Origin: Marinobacter flavimaris
GTDB taxonomy: Bacteria > Pseudomonadota > Gammaproteobacteria > Pseudomonadales > Oleiphilaceae
Reading direction: 5' to 3'
NCBI RefSeq assembly: GCF_002933295.1
Contig: NZ_PSSW01000010.1
Coordinates: forward strand, 62,001-126,000
Length of the DNA: 64,000 nucleotides
The notes beneath the pieces are model-generated. The model was not told where the DNA came from, ran no database searches, and saw nothing but the letters and a program-made list of their open reading frames with translations. A program made the position numbers and the translations under genes. Of this stretch, positions 44,850-56,300 are shown piece after piece. The stretch's first letter is position 1, and every line of letters starts with the position of its first letter.

Positions 44850-45527
44850 ATGAATGCCTTCAAGCCCAGAGAAACACTGACCGAACAGGTCGCACGCCAC
44901 ATCGAAAACCTGATTGCCTTTGGCCAGCTGCGCTCCGGTGAACGGATCTACGAGGGCGCCATGGCGAAACAGATGGACGTCAGTCATGGATCCATACGGG
45001 AGGGCTTGCTGCTGCTGGAGAAGCGGCATCTGGTCCGCAACGTACCCCGCAAAGGCGCGTTCGTGACTCCGCTGGATGAATACTTCGTTCGCAGCCTGTA
45101 CGAGACCCTGGAGCTCTACCTCACCCACACCGGTCGCAAGCTGGTGCGTCACTGGCAGCCCGAGGACATGGCCCGGCTGGAGAGCCTGTATGAGCAGATG
45201 CAGGCCTGCTACAGGAAAAACGATCTTATGGCGTTTCTGGAGCTGGGCATTGAGTACACCAAGGCATCGCTGGCCTATGCCGACAACTACTTCATTGTCT
45301 CTGCCATTGATGACCTCTGGCCTTCGGCAAAGCGCTGTGCCTTCGTCGCCTTCCAGGAAGGAGGCAATCGTGTCATTGAGGACAACCTGTCCCACATGGA
45401 ACAGTCAATCAGTGCCATCAAGGATCGGGATGAGGATCGCCTGGCAGACATCCTGCACCGCTATGCCCTGCAACAATGCCAGCAGGTTCTCACTGCCATT
45501 GAAAAGACCGGCAGCAGAACGGCCTGA
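44850..45527 (+). CDS. GntR family transcriptional regulator
   Basis: The 225-residue protein has an N-terminal winged helix (about 8-75) with LTEQVARHIENLIAFGQLRSGERIYEGAMAKQMDVSHGSIREGLLLLEKRHLV. An all-helical effector domain of the FCD/FadR type follows (about 85-220). The ligand and targets are unknown. It lies 83 bases after cls and ends six bases from the convergent patatin gene. Confidence 0.88.
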   Translation: MNAFKPRETLTEQVARHIENLIAFGQLRSGERIYEGAMAKQMDVSHGSIREGLLLLEKRHLVRNVPRKGAFVTPLDEYFVRSLYETLELYLTHTGRKLVRHWQPEDMARLESLYEQMQACYRKNDLMAFLELGIEYTKASLAYADNYFIVSAIDDLWPSAKRCAFVAFQEGGNRVIEDNLSHMEQSISAIKDRDEDRLADILHRYALQQCQQVLTAIEKTGSRTA

Positions 45528-45533
45528 CGGCAC

Positions 45534-47750
45534 TTAGTAAAAGAGCTGGGTGAACGAGAAACCAATGTTCAGGTAGGCCGTCCAGTTGTCTTCGTTGTTG
45601 TAGGCTGCGGCCACCTGAACCGGGCCGAGGAAGGTATCCACGCCGGCGAATACGCTGGACGATTTCACCGAACTGTCCCAGCTCGCCTCATCCAGAGAGG
45701 GCCAGGCATTACCCGCCTCGAACCCGGCGCCAACGAACCAGGGCAGCAGCGGGCCGCCAAAGGTCTGGCTGGCATAGGCTGAAACCATTAACGCGTTGTC
45801 TCCGGTAATCTCACCCGGCGCGTATGCCGATAGCCGGCGGAATCCACCCAGGCGGACGGCATTTTCAATTCCGGGAGTGCCCCGGGTTACCGCATGGCCG
45901 AAGACCAGTCCGGTCAGGGTCAGGCCTTTCCAGCTTCCGGTTCCCAGCGCCAGGCCGGTTACCGAATCGAACTCCCGGTCGGATCCCAGGCCCTCCCGTT
46001 CAAAACGTCCACGGAGGCCGGCAAAGCCACCGTCGCGAGGATAGAAAGTATCGTCCAGAGAGTCGTGTACCAGTTGCACGGCCAGCCCACCCTGGTGCAC
46101 CGACCCCTCCGGCGCTACCGGTTGCCCGATCTGCTCGTCAACCGTCGCATAGCCCCGCGCATAGATCAGGCGAACTTCGGCATTGCCGCCGATTTCCATG
46201 CCCAGTGCCAGATCCGCTTTCCGGAAGGTCACATCCACCTCCGTAACGCGGGTTCCGGCGGCATCAAACAGGCTGAAGGTATCCCGGGAGTACTCGCCAC
46301 CGAGCACCAGAAAACGCTCATAGCCGTAATCCAGCGGCTGATACCACTGGCTGCGAACCCAGGGCTCGGTGCCCAGCTGAACACCGGTCTGCCACTCCCC
46401 GCCCAGGGCATTGAGCTCGGTCATTCGAAGGGAAGAGGCAAGATTGAACCGGGTTTCCCCGTCAAAGTTATCCTCATAACTCAAACCGAAAGACAGGTAG
46501 TTCGGCCCCCAGCTCTTCTCCTGGACGCGGATGGTCAGAACGGTTCCCTCGGGCAAAGACGAGGTCGAATAGGACACAATCTCGTAATAGCCAAGCCCGT
46601 AGATCCGTTTGAGGTCGGCTTCCAGGCGGGCGGTGTCCAGTGGCTCTCCGATTCTCTGCCGGATTCGTTCCTTGAGGAAGTCCCGGGCCAACCGACGACT
46701 GTCTTCGATCTCGATGCGTGACACGATACGCGCACCCGCGTCCTGCGCTGACACGCTGTCGCGCCAATCGGCCCAGGCCTTGCGGGATAATGCCAACGGA
46801 CGCAGTTCGACGCCGTGTTCCCGGGCCGAGCTGGCGCCCAGCTCAAACAGAACCGGCGCATCGTAAAAATCAGCGGAGGTGTAGCCTTCGAGGTCGGGGC
46901 GGATCAGAACATCGTCTTCGGCGAGCAGATCCAGCTGCTGGTCGGTGTTCCGACGGGTCATGATGGTTGTGAGTTGACCGACAACGGAAAACGCGCCCCG
47001 CAGCTCGTCGGTTTCCATCAGACTGTCGGTAATATCCACTGCGATGATGATGTCGGCGCCCAAATCCCTGGCAACGCTGATGGGCAGGTTGTTGGCGACG
47101 CCCCCATCCACCAGCAACTGGCCATCACGTTCCACCGGCGCGTATACCCCGGGAATACTCATGCTGGCACGGATGGCCTCGGAGAGGTTACCGTCACCGA
47201 TGACCACCTGCTCACCGGTCTCGAGATCGGTGGCAACCGCCCGGAAGGGAATGGGGAGCCGGTCGAAGTCTTCAACCAGGGCGGCGTTGTGGGTCAGCTC
47301 GTTGAGGATAAAACCTAGATTCTGCCCGGCAATCAGCCCGCCGCCGACACGCAGGCCATCGGCGCGAACACCGATGCCCGGGACCACCGGAAACCGCCAG
47401 TCATCCTGCTTGCGCCGAACCGGCTTGTAGACCCGGCCGGGATCGTCGCGAAAGCTGGAAAGCCAGTCCATCTCGATAAAGCGCTGCTCGATGTCACTGA
47501 CCGGCATACCACTGGCATACAGGGCACCGACTGCGGAACCCGCGCTGGTGCCCACCACCAGATCAACAGGAACCCGCATTTCCTCCAGAACCCGCAGCAC
47601 GCCAACATGGGCCATACCCTTGGCGCCGCCGCCACTCAGAACCAGCCCTACCTTGGGACGCTCCTCAGCCGAAGCCAGTGGTGCCAAGAGAATCATGATG
47701 ACGGCGATCAGTCGAGGGGCATTCCGGCCCCAGGGGTTGCACTGGCTCAC
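45534..47750 (-). CDS. Patatin-like phospholipase with POTRA and outer membrane barrel (PlpD type)
   Basis: A 738-residue type Vd autotransporter-like protein. A signal peptide is followed by the patatin domain (about 32-225) with the oxyanion loop GGGAKGMAHVG, nucleophile GTSAG near 68-72 and Asp in DGGVANNLPIS near 212. A POTRA-like region (about 335-410) leads to a 16-strand Omp85-like barrel ending SFTQLFY. PlpD-type lipases act at the outer membrane or are released. The start is GTG at 47750, poorly supported by ribosome-binding sequence, but the ATG at 47696 would cut into the signal peptide. Confidence 0.9.
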   Translation of the reverse strand: MSQCNPWGRNAPRLIAVIMILLAPLASAEERPKVGLVLSGGGAKGMAHVGVLRVLEEMRVPVDLVVGTSAGSAVGALYASGMPVSDIEQRFIEMDWLSSFRDDPGRVYKPVRRKQDDWRFPVVPGIGVRADGLRVGGGLIAGQNLGFILNELTHNAALVEDFDRLPIPFRAVATDLETGEQVVIGDGNLSEAIRASMSIPGVYAPVERDGQLLVDGGVANNLPISVARDLGADIIIAVDITDSLMETDELRGAFSVVGQLTTIMTRRNTDQQLDLLAEDDVLIRPDLEGYTSADFYDAPVLFELGASSAREHGVELRPLALSRKAWADWRDSVSAQDAGARIVSRIEIEDSRRLARDFLKERIRQRIGEPLDTARLEADLKRIYGLGYYEIVSYSTSSLPEGTVLTIRVQEKSWGPNYLSFGLSYEDNFDGETRFNLASSLRMTELNALGGEWQTGVQLGTEPWVRSQWYQPLDYGYERFLVLGGEYSRDTFSLFDAAGTRVTEVDVTFRKADLALGMEIGGNAEVRLIYARGYATVDEQIGQPVAPEGSVHQGGLAVQLVHDSLDDTFYPRDGGFAGLRGRFEREGLGSDREFDSVTGLALGTGSWKGLTLTGLVFGHAVTRGTPGIENAVRLGGFRRLSAYAPGEITGDNALMVSAYASQTFGGPLLPWFVGAGFEAGNAWPSLDEASWDSSVKSSSVFAGVDTFLGPVQVAAAYNNEDNWTAYLNIGFSFTQLFY

Positions 47751-47757
47751 AATTGGG

Positions 47758-48360
47758 TTATTTCCGCTCGGAGGAGTCGTCCGCCAGTGACAGGTGGGAT
47801 ACGTCAGGTATCATCGGCGGCGGCAGGTCACGCTCGACACCCAGATCACTGCCAGCCGGAGCAAGGCTCCACTCGTCCAGATGCTGAAACATCGGTGGCT
47901 CCACTTCGGTCTTCTCTGTCAGGTTGACCCCGACCGGATCCAGACTCAGACCGGAGCCGGAAAGTATCGTATCCACCTTCTCGCCCGCCACCGGCAAACG
48001 ATCGCCAGGCTCGGTTTCAGGAACCCCACGGCGCTGCCCTTCCGCCGGCGGGGCAGAGGGCGCCGGCTGCGGACGGGGCTGACTTGCGGGGGCCGACGGG
48101 GCTGGCTGTGGTGCCGCACTGGCAGCAGGCCGGGCGTCAGCCATCGGCTGGACATAAGCTACCATGCCGTGCTTTTTCAACACCGCCCGGTATTTTTCAG
48201 CCTGAACCTCTTCCAGCTTGTTGCGAATAACCACCGGCTGACCACTGAACATGCGATCAACCTGATCAAGAGACGCCTTGAACAGGGTTCTGGCATTGTT
48301 GCGCGCCGTTTCCAGATCCGTTCCGGGAACGCATTCCCCTTTAAAGACAAGCTGAAACAT
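47758..48360 (-). CDS. Unknown protein with Pro/Ala-rich linker
   Basis: The 200-residue protein has a compact N-terminal part (about 1-75; MFQLVFKGECVPGTDLETAR, FSGQPVVIRNKLEEVQAEKYRAVLKKHG). A 35-residue Pro/Ala/Ser-rich linker follows, then a polar C-terminal part. There is no signal peptide or membrane segment. I do not recognise a named family, although similar N-terminal parts occur in pseudomonad hypothetical proteins. It precedes the patatin gene by seven bases on the same strand. AGAGG lies upstream of the ATG. Confidence 0.78.
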   Translation of the reverse strand: MFQLVFKGECVPGTDLETARNNARTLFKASLDQVDRMFSGQPVVIRNKLEEVQAEKYRAVLKKHGMVAYVQPMADARPAASAAPQPAPSAPASQPRPQPAPSAPPAEGQRRGVPETEPGDRLPVAGEKVDTILSGSGLSLDPVGVNLTEKTEVEPPMFQHLDEWSLAPAGSDLGVERDLPPPMIPDVSHLSLADDSSERK

Positions 48361-48518
48361 GCGTTTTCCTCTCTAAGTCCGTCTTACCCACATCATAGTT
48401 GATCGTGCACCGGACCGGGAGCCCGAAAGCCCGGTCGTCACTGTATCGAGACTGCAAACAATTGAAAAATTAATGTCACATATCACGCAAAATGCGACAG
48501 ACTCTGCAATAATCAACG

Positions 48519-48543
48519 GTAACCAAACTTTACACTTGGTTAC
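48519..48543. promoter_or_regulatory. 25-bp operator-like palindrome
   Basis: GTAACCAA and TTGGTTAC form a perfect 8-bp inverted repeat with a nine-base spacer, 36 bases before the start of the exported-protein gene at 48579. TTTACA within the spacer could act as a -35 box, so a bound regulator would block it. Identity of the regulator is unknown. Confidence 0.4.
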
Positions 48544-48578
48544 AGATTAACCGGAATGTCACCAGGGAGTGGCCTCCA

Positions 48579-48944
48579 ATGACGATCACACGCTCACTTC
48601 GCCTCGCTGCCACAGCCCTTTTGCTGTCGGCACCGCTTGTTCATGCCGAAAATCTTGATGTACTCATGAGCCAGGTGTTTCCGGAAGCCCAGGCGACCTA
48701 TATCGGGTACGAGAGCGTTGAACGACAGGATATCCCCGCCAGCGCGGCGGTCGAGCGCAAATACCTGATTGTGGATTTCCGCCTGGCTTCTAACGACATG
48801 GCATCTGAACAGCTTCAGGCCAGCGTGCACAAGGTCTGCATGACTCTGCTGAAAGACCGCGACCTGATCCGCCAACTCTCGGATTCCGGTTACGACATGG
48901 TCTCGGTCGCTTTCGACCGTCGCTCGCAGTTCGATTGTCTGTAA
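48579..48944 (+). CDS. Small exported protein of unknown function
   Basis: The 121-residue product has a clear signal peptide (ATALLLSAPLVHA, cleavage near residue 23). The mature domain of about 98 residues contains two cysteines, one in KVCMTLL and one at the penultimate position (FDCL), which could form a periplasmic disulfide. I recognise no family. GGGAG precedes the ATG. It is preceded by a perfect operator-like palindrome and converges on the histidine kinase gene. Confidence 0.75.
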   Translation: MTITRSLRLAATALLLSAPLVHAENLDVLMSQVFPEAQATYIGYESVERQDIPASAAVERKYLIVDFRLASNDMASEQLQASVHKVCMTLLKDRDLIRQLSDSGYDMVSVAFDRRSQFDCL

Positions 48945-48956
48945 CCCACCCGGCTC

Positions 48957-51758
<2,802 letters not shown>

Positions 51759-51848
51759 TGGATATCCTTAAGGGTTCCGCTACATTTCAGGGAACAATAC
51801 CTGCAAACGCCATTGATTTCATTCAGGCAAACGGCCAACGGGAGACGA

Positions 51849-52088
51849 ATGTCCATGGACACCAGCAAACACACCCTCAGTACTCTGTTCGAGCAGCTAG
51901 GCCTGGCGTCCGACGCCAAAAGCATTGAGGATTTTGTCGCCAGGTACTCGCCCCTGCCGAGCGAAGTTGCGATCCAGGATGCTCCCATCTGGTCCGAAAG
52001 CCAGTCTCACTTCCTGGAAGAAGGCCTGGAGGAAGACAGCGACTGGGCGGAGGTGATCGACGAGCTGGACGCAATGATGCGTCACTGA
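51849..52088 (+). CDS. DUF2789 family protein
   Basis: The 79-residue protein matches the DUF2789 pattern: MDTSKHTLSTLFEQLGLASD near the start, IEDFVARY, then SESQSHFLEEGLEEDSDWAEVIDELDAM. It is small, acidic and probably cytoplasmic, with unknown function. ATG at 51849 has GGAG five bases upstream; ATG at 51855 is possible. Its stop overlaps the convergent diguanylate cyclase gene by seven bases. Confidence 0.82.
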   Translation: MSMDTSKHTLSTLFEQLGLASDAKSIEDFVARYSPLPSEVAIQDAPIWSESQSHFLEEGLEEDSDWAEVIDELDAMMRH

Positions 52089-53575
52089 ACGTCGGCACTG
52101 TCGCTGATCATCACCTGGTCCCGGCCGGCGTCCTTGGCCTGATAGAGGGCCCGGTCGGCCCGGTCGAACACCGACTCCTCGGTGTCGCCGGCAATGAATC
52201 CCGCGAGGCCGGCTGAGAAGGTCACAGTGACCGGCTCGCCGCGGAAGTGGAACGGCAGCTTGCCGACATGTTCCCGCAACTTGTCCACCACTGCTCGCGC
52301 GTCCGAAGGTTCGGTTTCCGGGAACAACACCACGAATTCCTCGCCGCCAAAACGAGCCACAAAATCCGTGGTGCGCAAGCGATCCCTGAATTCCCTCGCA
52401 ACCAGCTGCAGCACCCTGTCGCCGGCCTTGTGACCATAGGAGTCGTTGATCCGTTTGAAAAGATCGATATCCAGCACACCGATGGTCAACGGATGGCTGT
52501 AGCGTTGCCAGCGGTTGTACTCGAATGACAGTCGCTCCTGCCAGGCTTCACGATTGGGCAACTCGGTAAGCAGGTCAGTCATGGCCCGGAGCCGCTCCTT
52601 ACGGACCTGTTCCTGCATCTGCTCTGAGTGGGCCTCCATGGCCGCCACTTTCTCCTGCATGGCCTCAAGCTGCTCGGAGAGCGCACGCTCGCGCTCGGAT
52701 TCCTGGGTACGGAAACGGCCTACCGCCTGACCAATGGACTCAAGATGACGACTGACCGACTGTTTGAGATCCTGAAGGTCATCGCTCTCCTGCAAACGTT
52801 GCCCGACCCGCTCAATTTCCTCGCGGATCTCGCGATCAAGGTGCTCTGAGGCATCCAGCCGGCCGCACTGGGCCGAGGACTGGGCCGAGAAGTGTTCCTT
52901 CAACAGCTCCAGACGTTCATCAAGGCGTTTGAGAAAGGCTTCGAATTCTCGCTTGCTCCGGGTAACTGCAGCGATGACCAGCTCAGCCACGTGGTTCAGG
53001 CCTTCGCGCAATTCGTTCCAGTCGTTACTGGCAAGCAGAGATTGCTGCAGCGCCCGTGCCCGGGCCTCGGCGGCGGGCTCAAGGGAGACCTGGGTAAGCA
53101 TCTGACCCAACAGCTGGCCCACACGGCGGGCAATGCGCAACCGCTGGACGTTGTCCTCGATATCCTGTTCATTGCCCGGGAGGGACTCAGGCTGCTCGCT
53201 GCTTTCCGGTAAAGGTTCCGCGCTGACCTGTTGCTGCTGTTGCTGGGACTCTTGCTCTGGCTCTCGCGCCAGACGGGAGAAAAAGGAAGGCTTCCTGTCG
53301 TTGGCCGACTGGCGCTCATCGAGCAAGGCGACCTGGCGATCAATCTGATCCTGCAAGTCCTTCCAGGCGTCCACATCTACCCGGTTCTTCCGCAGGTCCT
53401 TCCGGATGCGAGCCAGCAACCGATCCAGCTCCGGGGTCTGGCCTTCGGAGGCGAGACTGGTGCGCACCAGCATGCGTTCAAGGGTATTCCGCTCCGCCTT
53501 CCACTGCTTTTCCCGATTGTCTGCAGACTCGAGTTCCTGAAGGTATTTTTCCTTCCAGGACTGATCCGATGCCAT
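52082..53575 (-). CDS. GGDEF diguanylate cyclase with coiled-coil N-terminal region
   Basis: The 497-residue protein has a long charged, largely helical N-terminal region (about 1-325), part of it coiled coil, with no membrane segment. A complete GGDEF domain follows (about 330-490). The active motif is GGEEF near 410, and an inhibitory I-site RTTD lies exactly five residues before it. It should make c-di-GMP and be product-inhibited. The sensory input is unclear. GGGAG precedes the ATG. Confidence 0.92.
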   Translation of the reverse strand: MASDQSWKEKYLQELESADNREKQWKAERNTLERMLVRTSLASEGQTPELDRLLARIRKDLRKNRVDVDAWKDLQDQIDRQVALLDERQSANDRKPSFFSRLAREPEQESQQQQQQVSAEPLPESSEQPESLPGNEQDIEDNVQRLRIARRVGQLLGQMLTQVSLEPAAEARARALQQSLLASNDWNELREGLNHVAELVIAAVTRSKREFEAFLKRLDERLELLKEHFSAQSSAQCGRLDASEHLDREIREEIERVGQRLQESDDLQDLKQSVSRHLESIGQAVGRFRTQESERERALSEQLEAMQEKVAAMEAHSEQMQEQVRKERLRAMTDLLTELPNREAWQERLSFEYNRWQRYSHPLTIGVLDIDLFKRINDSYGHKAGDRVLQLVAREFRDRLRTTDFVARFGGEEFVVLFPETEPSDARAVVDKLREHVGKLPFHFRGEPVTVTFSAGLAGFIAGDTEESVFDRADRALYQAKDAGRDQVMISDSADVQ

Positions 53576-53643
53576 GGAGCGCTCCCGCCTATCCTTGCTG
53601 TACTGTTGATGTGTGAAAAACCCCTAGATGACCCGTGCTGGTC

Positions 53644-54603
53644 TCAGGAACTCTCGTCACTGGTTTTACCATGATACCGATCGCGTCGTGCTCTGGGGTG
53701 ACTCTGGTCATAAACCCGGGCCAAATGTTGAAAATCAAGATGAGTATAGACCTGGGTCGTGGCAATGTCGGCATGGCCCAGAAGTTCCTGTACGGCACGA
53801 AGGTCACCACTGGATTCAAGCATGTGGCTGGCAAACGAGTGTCGCAGCAGGTGCGGATGGAGCTTCTGGTCGGCACCGCGGCTGATTCCCCAGCGGCTCA
53901 GGCGGGCCTGGATACTTCGGTGGCTGAGTCGTTCGCCCCGCTGGCTGACGAACAGAGCAGCCTCACCGTCATTGGCCAGCGCCGCTCTGTACGGTAGCCA
54001 GGCCTGTATGGCTGCAATGGCTTTTCGTCCGACGGGCAGCAGCCGTTCCTTGCCACCCTTACCCATCACGCGAACCTCACCACTGCGCAGATCGACGGTA
54101 TCCAGATCCAGGCTTGCCAGCTCCGCCAGCCGCAGCCCGGAAGAATACATCAGCTCGAACATACATAGATCCCGCACTTCCAGGGGATCGTCCGGCTGTC
54201 CGTCCAGTAGATGATTCAGTTGATCCACATCTGCAACGCGAGGCAGACGGCGGCCACTCTTGGGGGCCCGGATATCCAGCGCCGGATTATCCGATGCCAG
54301 CTTCTCCCTGAGCAGGAACTGGTAGAAACGGCGGGTCGCCGAGAGATGTCTGGCAATGCTCCGGCCTGACAACCCCTCCCGGCTGAGCGTCGCGACGTAG
54401 CGGCGCAGGTCGTGGTTGGTCACCCGTTGCCAGGCAACGAATCCAGTGCGGCCCAGCCAGTCCGCCAGACGCAGCAGGTCGCGCTGGTAGCTGTCGCAGG
54501 TTCTTGGAGAATGGCGTTTCTCAGAAGCCAGGTGCCGGATAAATTCCGCCAGCGGCCCGGTCAGCTCATTGGGCACTGCCGGACTCTCCGGGGCTTCTGA
54601 CAC
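53644..54603 (-). CDS. xerC: Tyrosine recombinase XerC
   Basis: The 319-residue recombinase resolves chromosome dimers at dif with XerD. The SAM-like core-binding domain (about 15-105) is followed by the catalytic domain. Its Arg lies in YSSGLRLAELASL, HLLRHSFASH gives His and Arg, and Tyr is in TTQVYTHLD near 290. Catalytic residues are complete. The start is GTG at 54603, one base after the DUF484 stop. It ends the lptM-lysA-dapF-DUF484-xerC operon. Confidence 0.95.
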   Translation of the reverse strand: MSEAPESPAVPNELTGPLAEFIRHLASEKRHSPRTCDSYQRDLLRLADWLGRTGFVAWQRVTNHDLRRYVATLSREGLSGRSIARHLSATRRFYQFLLREKLASDNPALDIRAPKSGRRLPRVADVDQLNHLLDGQPDDPLEVRDLCMFELMYSSGLRLAELASLDLDTVDLRSGEVRVMGKGGKERLLPVGRKAIAAIQAWLPYRAALANDGEAALFVSQRGERLSHRSIQARLSRWGISRGADQKLHPHLLRHSFASHMLESSGDLRAVQELLGHADIATTQVYTHLDFQHLARVYDQSHPRARRDRYHGKTSDESS

Positions 54604-54604
54604 G

Positions 54605-55351
54605 TTAGCGGGACTCCGTCGCCATGTCGGTGACCGGAGCAGCCGCTGTGTGGCGCTGCACCATGGGCGGCAGCAGGCGGCTGAGTGTGTCGCTGATGTA
54701 GCTCAGGAACAGGGAACCCATGCTCTGGTCGAAATAGCCGGGCTGGCAGCTACCGACCGCAAACACGCCCGCCAGCTCGTCATGCCTCAGCGGCACCAGG
54801 GCGACCGAGGCAATGGGTTCTTCACGGTCCGGGAACAGAAACTCCCGTTCGCTCTCCCGGAACTGGCCGCACACGGCACGCTCACCTTCCAGCAGGCTGC
54901 CCAGGCGCTCACGGGCCGCAGAAGGACTGACCACATGCAGGGCGCCTTGAGAGGCCTCAGGCAGCTCAACATCGGTAAACAACAACACGGAAGCGGCGTC
55001 GAGACCGAAATCACCACGGATACTGTCATCAATGGCAGCAGCCATATCGTTGAGCGTCCGCGCTTCAATCACCTGCATCAGCAAACGCTTGCTCTTCTCG
55101 AACAACCGGTCGTTATGGCGGGCGATGGATACAAGCTCTACCAACTCCCTGCGCAGGGTGTCCCGCTGCTCCCGGAACAGATGCACCTGGCGTTCGACCA
55201 GCGAAATGGCCCGGCCACTGTCGTGGGGCAGGGTCAGGCTGCGCAGCAGCTCGTCCTGGTCGATGAAGAAATCGGGGTTGGCGCGCAGGTAATCCGCCAC
55301 CTCTTCCCGGGTGAGCTCACCGGCCTTCTGGCGGGCCGTTTGTTCTGTCAT
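54605..55351 (-). CDS. DUF484 family (GAF-like) protein
   Basis: The 248-residue protein is of the DUF484 family. An N-terminal helical part has REEVADYLRANPDFFIDQDELLRSL and SLVERQVHLFREQRDTLRRELVEL. A GAF-like domain follows (about 95-225). It is regularly found between dapF and xerC in gammaproteobacteria; its function is unknown. AGGAG six bases before 55351 fixes the start against a longer frame. Confidence 0.9.
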   Translation of the reverse strand: MTEQTARQKAGELTREEVADYLRANPDFFIDQDELLRSLTLPHDSGRAISLVERQVHLFREQRDTLRRELVELVSIARHNDRLFEKSKRLLMQVIEARTLNDMAAAIDDSIRGDFGLDAASVLLFTDVELPEASQGALHVVSPSAARERLGSLLEGERAVCGQFRESEREFLFPDREEPIASVALVPLRHDELAGVFAVGSCQPGYFDQSMGSLFLSYISDTLSRLLPPMVQRHTAAAPVTDMATESR

Positions 55352-55367
55352 GGAGTACTCCTGGCTG

Positions 55368-56300
55368 TCAGGATCGTTGTTTATGGGGGCGAGCGCTCCT
55401 GCGTCGACGACCACCAGAATCACCCGGCAGCCTCAACTGCCCCTCAAATACGCTGGTTGCAGGCCCTTCCATCATAACAGGGGTCCCTTCACCCTGCCAT
55501 TCAATGACCAGAGGGCCACCCCGCAATTCCACTTCCACGCGGGCATCCAGCAGGCCTCGCAGGCAGCCGGCCACCACGGCGGCACAGGCACCACTACCGC
55601 AGGCGAGGGTCTCGCCCGAGCCACGCTCAAACACCCGCAGGCGGACATGGGTACGATCCAGAATCTGGAGAAACCCGATGTTGGCCCGTGCCGGGAAGCG
55701 GGGATGCCGCTCGAGCTTGGGCCCCAGCGTTTCCACCGGCGCCTGGTCTACATCCTCAACCAGCAGCACACCATGGGGGTTACCCATGGACAAGGCGCTC
55801 AGTTCCACTGTCTGGCCGTCCACATCCACGGTGTAGACATCCTTTCGACGGTCGGCGGCGAACGGAATGGCCGGCGGATTGAACTCGGGCACGCCCATAT
55901 TGACCATCACCATGCCTTCCCGGCCGACACGGAGCTCGATCACGCCCTTGGCGGTCTGGACGCGGATGACCTTTTTGTTGGTCAGTCGCTGGTCCCGGAC
56001 AAACCGGGCGAAGCAGCGGGCACCGTTGCCGCACTGCTCCACCTCGGACCCGTCCGCATTGAAAATGCGGTAGCGGAAATCGACATCCGGCAGCCCGGGC
56101 GGCTCCACCACCAGCAACTGATCGAAGCCAATTCCGAAATTCCTGTTGGCCAGTTCGCGGATCATCTCGGGGCGCAGACGAAAAGGCTGGCTGATGGCAT
56201 CCACCACCATAAAATCATTACCCAGCCCATGCATCTTGGTGAATCGAAGCATGGGGCCCTGGGTCCGGCGTTGCTGTGTCATCTCCTCGCTCCCGCTCAT
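55368..56300 (-). CDS. dapF: Diaminopimelate epimerase
   Basis: The 310-residue PLP-independent epimerase converts LL- to meso-diaminopimelate for lysine and cell-wall synthesis. The two catalytic cysteines are present in EQCGNGARCFARF and ACGSGACAAVVAG. HGLGNDFMVVD lies near the N terminus. Its ATG at 56300 overlaps the lysA stop (ATGA). ATG codons 7 or 17 would give a more typical N terminus, and about 20 Arg-rich residues extend the C terminus. Confidence 0.95.
   Translation of the reverse strand: MSGSEEMTQQRRTQGPMLRFTKMHGLGNDFMVVDAISQPFRLRPEMIRELANRNFGIGFDQLLVVEPPGLPDVDFRYRIFNADGSEVEQCGNGARCFARFVRDQRLTNKKVIRVQTAKGVIELRVGREGMVMVNMGVPEFNPPAIPFAADRRKDVYTVDVDGQTVELSALSMGNPHGVLLVEDVDQAPVETLGPKLERHPRFPARANIGFLQILDRTHVRLRVFERGSGETLACGSGACAAVVAGCLRGLLDARVEVELRGGPLVIEWQGEGTPVMMEGPATSVFEGQLRLPGDSGGRRRRSARPHKQRS

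Noticed and set aside
48470..48500. CRP/Vfr-like site (TGTCAC...TCACG)
   Set aside because: The halves do not match TGTGA-N6-TCACA on either strand.
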